DNA of 29,018 nt from DATARH01 sp035309005 (GTDB lineage: Bacteria; Pseudomonadota; Alphaproteobacteria; ATCC43930; CGMCC-115725): assembly GCA_035309005.1 (NCBI GenBank), contig DATGFP010000062.1, positions 1 to 29,018 on the forward strand, written 5' to 3'. This document shows, piece after piece, positions 24,322 to 29,018 of the stretch. The stretch's first letter is position 1. The number at the start of each line of letters is the position of its first letter. A program made the translations under genes and the position numbers. Under the pieces are notes generated by a model that was not told the origin of the DNA, ran no database searches, and saw only the letters and a program-made list of their open reading frames with translations.

Positions 24322-24893
24322 GCGCTCGCCTGCCGCGCCGCCTTGTCGCCGCCTGCCTCGGCCTCCTCGTGGCGGCGACCAGCGCCCGGGCCGATATCGG
24401 CCTCTTCGGCTCCTATTGGGACAATGTCGCCCGCATGGCGAGCGCCAACGATGCCCGGGCCGTGCAGCGGCTGGTCGGCGGCGGCCACGACGCCAACGAG
24501 GTCGACGAAGAGGGCCGCACCGGGCTCCTCATCGCGGCGCTCAACGGCAATCTGCAGATCGCGGCGATCCTGATCAAGGCGGGCGCCCATCTCGACGTCA
24601 AGGACAAGCTCGGTAACACGCCGCTCCACTACGCGGTCGAGCGCAGCCGCGTCGAGCTGGCGCAGCTGCTGCTCGATCTCGGCGCCGCGGTCGATCCGCA
24701 GAACCGCAACGGCATGACGCCCTTGATGCTCGCGGCGAGCCGCGGCAACGTCGCCCTGGTCCAGGCGCTGCTCGCCAAGGGAGCCAACCCGCGGGAAGCC
24801 GATTTCACCGGCCGCGACGCGATCAGCTGGGCCGCCGACAGCCACCGCCCGGCGGTGATCCAGGCATTAGAGCGCGCCGCCGCGAAACGCTGA
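24318..24893 (+). CDS. Periplasmic ankyrin-repeat protein
   Basis: A 191-aa protein with a basic n-region and a Sec signal core (LVAACLGLLVAATSARA, cleavage after about residue 25). It then has about four ankyrin repeats from residue 60 on: RTGLLIAALNGNLQIAAILI, NTPLHYAVERSRVELAQLLL, MTPLMLAASRGNVALVQALL and a last partial one with GRDAISWAADSHRPAVIQAL. Ankyrin repeats mediate protein-protein contacts, here in the periplasm. The partner is unknown. The GTG start at 24318 overlaps the cobK stop, so it is translated with the cobalamin genes. That link may reflect only operon packing. It ends 11 bases from a converging gene. Confidence 0.85.
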   Translation: MSARLPRRLVAACLGLLVAATSARADIGLFGSYWDNVARMASANDARAVQRLVGGGHDANEVDEEGRTGLLIAALNGNLQIAAILIKAGAHLDVKDKLGNTPLHYAVERSRVELAQLLLDLGAAVDPQNRNGMTPLMLAASRGNVALVQALLAKGANPREADFTGRDAISWAADSHRPAVIQALERAAAKR

Positions 24894-24904
24894 AGGCCTT
24901 GCCC

Positions 24905-25777
24905 TCAGGCGGCGCCGTGATCCTTGAACCAGGCGAGCATCCGGGCCCAGCCGTCCCTGGCGTCGGCGGCGTTGTAGCTCGACCGGTAGTCGGCGTTGAA
25001 GCCGTGCGGCGAGTCCGGATAGATTTTGTTTTCGCAGGTCTTGCCGGCGGCTTGGCAGGCGGCGCGGCGCTTGTCGATGATTTCCGGCGTGATGCTCTTG
25101 TCCTGGCCGCCGTAGAGCGCGAGCACCGGGCATTTCAACTCGGCCGCGATTTCGGCCGGGTTTTGCGGGGTGAGCGCGGTGAGTTTGCGGTCCGGCCCAT
25201 ACCAGCTGACCGCCGCCTTGAGGGCGGGATTGTGCGCCGCATACATCCAGGTGACAAACCCGCCCCAGCAGAAGCCGGTAATGCCAAGCCGCGCGGTGTC
25301 GGCCTTGCCGCTCGCCTTGGCGTAGATGACGGCGGCGTCAAGGTCGCTCATCAACTCGGCGGTCGGTACGCCGGCCAAGAGCTTGCCGATCTGCGCCGGC
25401 TCCTTGAGGGCGGCGGCATTGCCCTGGCGGGCGAAGAGTTCGGGGGCGATCGCGTAATAGCCGAGCTTCGCGAAGCGCCGGCACAAATCCTTGACGTGCT
25501 CATGGACGCCGAAGGCCTCGTGCACCACCAGCACGGTCGGGAACGGCCCGCCCGCCTCCGGCATCGCGCGATAAGTGGGCATCTCGCCGTCGGCGGTCGG
25601 CACCTTGACTTCGCCCGCCAGCAGCCCTTGCGCGTCGGTGGTGATCGTCTCGGCCGAGACCGGCTGCATCGAGAGCGCAAAGCCGCTCGCCAGCGAGGTC
25701 ATCACAAAGCCGCGCCGCGACCAGCTGCCGCGCGGCAACAAGCCCTGCGTTTCCAGTTCACGTTCGATCAGCGCCAT
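24905..25777 (-). CDS. Tat-exported dienelactone hydrolase family protein
   Basis: A 290-aa alpha/beta hydrolase with a twin-arginine signal (SWSRRGFVMTSLASGFALSM at 18-37, cleavage near VSA). The catalytic triad of dienelactone hydrolases is present: C170 in GITGFCWGGF, D226 in YGGQDKS and H258 in SPHGFNADY. The conserved glutamate is in VVHEAFG (84-90). These enzymes hydrolyse lactones or esters; the natural substrate is unknown. The start at 25777 follows GGGAGGA. The open frame to 25840 lacks a ribosome site. It stands alone, convergent with the ankyrin gene and 94 bases downstream of rpmB on the same strand. Confidence 0.88.
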   Translation of the reverse strand: MALIERELETQGLLPRGSWSRRGFVMTSLASGFALSMQPVSAETITTDAQGLLAGEVKVPTADGEMPTYRAMPEAGGPFPTVLVVHEAFGVHEHVKDLCRRFAKLGYYAIAPELFARQGNAAALKEPAQIGKLLAGVPTAELMSDLDAAVIYAKASGKADTARLGITGFCWGGFVTWMYAAHNPALKAAVSWYGPDRKLTALTPQNPAEIAAELKCPVLALYGGQDKSITPEIIDKRRAACQAAGKTCENKIYPDSPHGFNADYRSSYNAADARDGWARMLAWFKDHGAA

Positions 25778-25860
25778 CGCGTCCTCCCTTGAAGCCCTTT
25801 TCATTGGCTCAGGAGATGGGCGGCATTGCCGGACGGCCAAGCGCCCGGTCGCGCAAATGT

Positions 25861-25879
25861 GAAACCGGCTTCTAGCCGG
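25861..25879 (-). terminator. Weak hairpin at the end of rpmB
   Basis: On the minus strand CCGGC-TAGAA-GCCGG followed by TTTC spans the rpmB stop codon (TAG in the loop). The stem has only five pairs and the T-run is short, so it is a marginal terminator. Confidence 0.3.
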
Positions 25880-26162
25880 CCTTGCGGGCGGCGGCGGTCG
25901 CGATGCGCCGCTTCAGCCGGCGGATTTCCGGCGACAGTTTGGCGTCCGCGGCGCCCTTGAGAAAGGCGTCGATCCCGCCGTTTTTCTCGATCGTGCGGAT
26001 CGCCGTCGTGCTGAGGCGCAGCCGCACCGCGCCCAGCGTGTCCGACAACAGCGAGATGCGCTGCAGGTTGGGCAGGAAGCGCCGCTTCGTCTTGATGTTG
26101 GAATGGCTGACATTGTGGCCGACCTGGACACCCTTGCCGGTGACGGGGCATTTGCGGGCCAT
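25872..26162 (-). CDS. rpmB: 50S ribosomal protein L28
   Basis: A 96-aa protein. MARKCPVTGKGVQVGHNVSH (1-20) followed by SNIKTKRRFLPNLQ is the L28 signature, and the C-terminal half is the extended helix common in alphaproteobacteria (LSPEIRRLKRRIA). It is a structural part of the large ribosomal subunit. The second zinc-binding cysteine pair seen in some L28 proteins is absent. It is transcribed away from comEC across a 141-base gap that should contain both promoters. Confidence 0.95.
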   Translation of the reverse strand: MARKCPVTGKGVQVGHNVSHSNIKTKRRFLPNLQRISLLSDTLGAVRLRLSTTAIRTIEKNGGIDAFLKGAADAKLSPEIRRLKRRIATAAARKAG

Positions 26163-26303
26163 GCGGCACCTCGTTTCAGCGACAGCGATAATAAATGGGG
26201 CCGCGGTTTCTAGGCCGCCAGAGGGCCGCGGTCAAGCGCGGCGCAAGCTGCTGTCGCGCGAGCCGCCGATCGATTACTATCGCATGAGGCGAGAGGCGGC
26301 GCG

Positions 26304-28478
26304 ATGGCTGATCTGGCGGTTGCGGGCGAGGGGATCGGCGCGCCGCCGCGCCGCCCGCCGCGTCCGCTCGCCGCCCTCGGCGCGGCCCTGGCCGCCGAGG
26401 GCGAGCGCCGGGTGCTGTGGCTGGTGGTGTTCCTCGCGACCGGCATCGCGCTCTATTTCACCCTGACGGTCGAGCCGCCGGCCGGAGTGGGTGTTGCCGC
26501 GATGCTGGCGGCCGCCGCGGCGGCGGTCGCGTTGCGGCGCCGGCCGTCATTGCGTGACAGCGCCATCGCGCTGGCCTTTGTCGCGGCCGGGTTTGCGGTG
26601 ATGCAGCAGGCGCGCTGGGAGCGCGGCACCGCGATGCTGGAGCGCCGGCTCGGCCCGCTCGCGCTGAGCGGCCGGGTCATCGACATCGATGCGCTCGATC
26701 GCGGCTGGCGGGTCGTCGTCGCGCCTGACCCGCTGCCCGGGCTTGGCGCCGACGAACAGCCGCGCCGCCTGCGCATCCACATCGCCGCGAGCAGCGACCC
26801 GCTGCAGCCGGGCGACCGGGTCACGATGAAGGCCAAGCTCTTTCCGGTGCCGGGCCAGGTGTTGCCGGGCGGCCGCGATCTGCAGCGCGAGCTCTATTTC
26901 GCCGGCATCGGCGGGGTCGGCTACAGCTATGGCGCGGCCCACCTGCTCGCCGAGCCGGCCGGAGGCGATGCGCTCGCCGCCGCCGGCGGGGGCTGGCGCG
27001 AGTGGCTGCTGCGGCTGCGCGCCGAGATGACCCGCCGCATCAACGCGGCCTTGCCGGGCTCGACCGGCGGCGTCGCTTCAGCCGTCATCACCGGCAAGCG
27101 CGGCACGATGGCGGAGGAAGTCAAGCAGGCGTTTCGCGATTCCGGCCTGTCGCACCTCTTGGCGATCGCCGGGCTGCATCTCGGCCTCGTCGGCGGCTTT
27201 GTGTTTTTTGCGGTGCGCGGCGGGCTGGCGCTGATCCCGGCGGTGACGCTGCGCTACCCGATCAAGAAGATCGCGGCCGGCGTCACCCTTGTCGTCCTCT
27301 TCTGCTATTTGATGATCTCGGGCGCAGCGATCCCGACCGAGCGCGCCTTTGTGATGAACGGCATCGTCTTCGCCGCGATCGTGATCGACCGGCTGCGCCT
27401 GTCGATGCGGATTTGCGCGATCGCCGCGCTGGTCGTCTTGCTGTTGCAGCCCGAGAGCCTGGTCGGCGTCAGCTTCCAGATGTCGTTCGGCGCGGTGGTG
27501 GCGCTGATCGCGGTCTACGAGACTTGGGGCGAGCGGCTCGGCCGCTTCTTCCGCAGCCGCTCGTTCGGCGGCAAGCTCCTCTCTTATTGCGGCGCGGTGG
27601 CGCTGACCACGCTGATCGTGACGCTCGGCACCGAGCCCTTCGCGATCTATCACTTCCATCACGTCGTGCTCTATTCGCCGCTCGCCAACGTGGTCGCCGT
27701 GCCGATCTCGGCGATGTGGACATTGCCGTGGGGCGTCGTCGCCTGCCTCTTGATGCCGTTCGGCCTCGAAAAGCTGGCGCTGGTGCCGATGGGCTGGGGC
27801 ATCGATTTGACGATCGCGGTGGCGCGCTGGGTCGCCGCGCTGCCCGGCGACGTCTGGTCGGTGCCGCGCCTGCCGACCGCCGGCGCGGTGCTGGTGGCGC
27901 TCGGCGGCTGTTGGCTGTGCCTGTGGCAGGGCGGCTGGCGGTGGTGGGGCACGATCGGCATCGCGGCCGGCATGGCGACGCTGCTGCTGACCCGCCCGCC
28001 CGACATCATTCTCGGCGATTTCGGCCACTTCCTCGCGGTCCGCTCCCCGGACGGCGGCTACTTTGTCGCCGCCGGCGCCGAGCGGCTGACCCGCTCGCTC
28101 CTGACCGGTGAAACCGGCGCGGCGCTGTCGGAGTGGCCCAAAGGCGCCGCCGGCCCGCTCGATTGTGCGGAGGCCGGGCGATGCACCTATGCGGCGGCGG
28201 GCCAACGGGTGGCGCTGGTGACGGCGGAAGCCGGGCTGCCGGTGCCGTGCCAGACCGTCGACGCGATCGTCGCGCAGATCCCGGCGGGGTTCGCCTGCCG
28301 CGGCCGCATCCCGGTCGAGGACCGCATCGACAGCTGGCGGCAGGGCGCGATCGCGCTGTGGCTCGAACCCGGGCGCGTTACCGTCGAGGCCGCCAACGCC
28401 AGCCGCGGCGACCGGCCCTGGGTGCCGCACCCGGTCTCGGCCCGCGAGCGCGCCGCCCGCGCGGCGGCCGCGCCTTAA
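26304..28478 (+). CDS. comEC: ComEC/Rec2-family membrane protein
   Basis: A 724-aa polytopic protein. It has N-terminal membrane helices at about 36-55 and 60-95 and a soluble OB-like DUF4131 region (SGRVIDIDALDRGWRVVVAP, RIHIAASSDPLQPGDRV, LYFAGIGGVGYSYG). The competence domain begins with SGLSHLLAIAGLHLGLVGGF (about 281-300), followed by many helices to about 570. The final 150 residues (DIILGDFGHFLAVRSPDGGY...) resemble the metallo-beta-lactamase part of ComEC but lack the HxHxDH metal motif, so nuclease activity is not expected. ComEC forms the inner-membrane channel for single-stranded DNA in natural transformation. Other com genes are not seen, so competence is only suggested. GAGG upstream supports ATG 26304. 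Confidence 0.88.
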   Translation: MADLAVAGEGIGAPPRRPPRPLAALGAALAAEGERRVLWLVVFLATGIALYFTLTVEPPAGVGVAAMLAAAAAAVALRRRPSLRDSAIALAFVAAGFAVMQQARWERGTAMLERRLGPLALSGRVIDIDALDRGWRVVVAPDPLPGLGADEQPRRLRIHIAASSDPLQPGDRVTMKAKLFPVPGQVLPGGRDLQRELYFAGIGGVGYSYGAAHLLAEPAGGDALAAAGGGWREWLLRLRAEMTRRINAALPGSTGGVASAVITGKRGTMAEEVKQAFRDSGLSHLLAIAGLHLGLVGGFVFFAVRGGLALIPAVTLRYPIKKIAAGVTLVVLFCYLMISGAAIPTERAFVMNGIVFAAIVIDRLRLSMRICAIAALVVLLLQPESLVGVSFQMSFGAVVALIAVYETWGERLGRFFRSRSFGGKLLSYCGAVALTTLIVTLGTEPFAIYHFHHVVLYSPLANVVAVPISAMWTLPWGVVACLLMPFGLEKLALVPMGWGIDLTIAVARWVAALPGDVWSVPRLPTAGAVLVALGGCWLCLWQGGWRWWGTIGIAAGMATLLLTRPPDIILGDFGHFLAVRSPDGGYFVAAGAERLTRSLLTGETGAALSEWPKGAAGPLDCAEAGRCTYAAAGQRVALVTAEAGLPVPCQTVDAIVAQIPAGFACRGRIPVEDRIDSWRQGAIALWLEPGRVTVEAANASRGDRPWVPHPVSARERAARAAAAP

Positions 28479-29018
28479 ATTTCGAGCGGGAAGCCCTCGG
28501 AGATCAGGCAGTGTTCGAGGATGTAGCGGCCGCGGTCGGGCAGGCGGCGGTCGCGGGCGAAGCGCTCGAGGGCCGGCGCGATGCCTTCGGGCCGGCGCTC
28601 GCCGCCGGTTGGCAGGTATTGGATGAGGTTGTCGCGAAAGCCGTGCCGCGTCACGTAATAGGGGGCGAGCCCCTGCGCCGCGGCGACCGCGCTCAGCGCC
28701 TCCGCCATCGGCTTCACCTCGCGGTTGGTCGCGAAATCGGCCCAGTTGACCGCGAGGCAGCCGCCCGGCGCCAGCGCTGCGAGGCAGCGCGTCCAGAATG
28801 CCGCGTCGAACTTCGCCGGCCCCTTGGCGTCGTAAAGATCGACCAGGACCGCGTCGAACAGCTGCCGGTTGCCGGCGAGAAAGCGCTCGGCGGTCTCGAT
28901 CACCACCGGCTGGCTGAGATAAAACCAGCGCCGCGCGAGCGCCGCGACCGCTTCGTCGGCATCGACCAGGATGGGCGCGCATTCCGGCACATAGGCGCGC
29001 ATGAAGCGCCACATCGCG
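28475..29018 (-). CDS. Spermidine-synthase-like (fused SAM/Rossmann) protein, 5' end cut by window
   Basis: About 180 C-terminal residues are visible. ILVDADEAVAALARRWF carries the acidic residue that binds the adenosyl moiety, LFDAVLVDLYDAKGPAKFD is the typical active-site loop region of spermidine synthase-like proteins, and ALAPGGCLAVNWA is the next strand. The usual Gly-rich motif just before MWRFM lies beyond 29018, so ATG 29014 is probably internal and the true start is outside the window. The family includes polyamine aminopropyltransferases and many uncharacterised methyltransferase-like proteins; this one cannot be placed further. Its stop overlaps the comEC stop by four bases on the opposite strand. 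Confidence 0.7.
   Translation of the reverse strand, partial: AMWRFMRAYVPECAPILVDADEAVAALARRWFYLSQPVVIETAERFLAGNRQLFDAVLVDLYDAKGPAKFDAAFWTRCLAALAPGGCLAVNWADFATNREVKPMAEALSAVAAAQGLAPYYVTRHGFRDNLIQYLPTGGERRPEGIAPALERFARDRRLPDRGRYILEHCLISEGFPLEI

Overview
The window is one contiguous piece of a very GC-rich chromosome (estimated by eye, not counted). Codon third positions are almost all G or C. That is why many long antisense open frames exist that are not genes. A SAM-II riboswitch in front of metZ, the family of short GNRA-loop hairpin repeats, cbiD beside cobK, and the general gene style point to an alphaproteobacterium. A Rhodospirillales-like lineage is my best guess, but no rRNA is present to confirm it. 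No tRNA, CRISPR array, transposase or insertion sequence is visible.

Layout. (1) 1-2114, minus strand: a polysaccharide-export ABC transporter, with an ATPase cut by the window edge and a permease carrying a large N-terminal TPR domain. (2) 2389-8541: loosely connected accessory genes. These are a luciferase-family monooxygenase, a DUF5681 gene with a strong promoter and a perfect palindrome, a TonB-dependent outer-membrane receptor, a Tat-type DUF4440 protein and an FAD amine-oxidase-like enzyme. (3) 8563-9708: a tiny exported His/Trp/Tyr-rich protein and a class I methyltransferase. (4) 9743-14086: sulfur assimilation. A SAM-II riboswitch and terminator lead into metZ, followed by an Lrp/AsnC regulator, a degenerate SUMT-like protein and the sulfite reductase hemoprotein. 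(5) 14285-15359: a possible 48-aa membrane peptide and a DUF1932-type dehydrogenase, flanked by hairpin repeats. (6) 15633-21543: recN, ligA and two tandem TonB-like energy transducers on one strand. (7) 21563-24893: cobalamin genes cobA (minus) and, divergently, cbiD, cobK and a periplasmic ankyrin-repeat protein. (8) 24905-29018: a Tat-exported dienelactone-hydrolase-like protein, ribosomal protein L28, ComEC and a spermidine-synthase-like protein cut by the window edge.

How the parts connect. Sulfite reductase supplies sulfide, which MetZ uses to make homocysteine and then methionine and SAM; SAM closes the loop through the riboswitch. Sulfite reductase needs siroheme, whose precursor precorrin-2 is also the product of CobA, so the cobalamin and sulfur blocks share an intermediate. 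The two TonB proteins could energise the receptor at 4105-6327 or others outside the window; ExbB/ExbD are not here.

The least ordinary items are: the TPR-permease fusion; the catalytically dead-looking SUMT fragment coupled to cysI; the tandem TonB proteins with long cytoplasmic N-termini, one carrying a duplicated WAPFPVEFG...WWLDP motif; the 59-aa HPYWRH-repeat secreted protein; and the SAM-II plus intrinsic-terminator arrangement. I see no complete, clearly undescribed multi-gene system.
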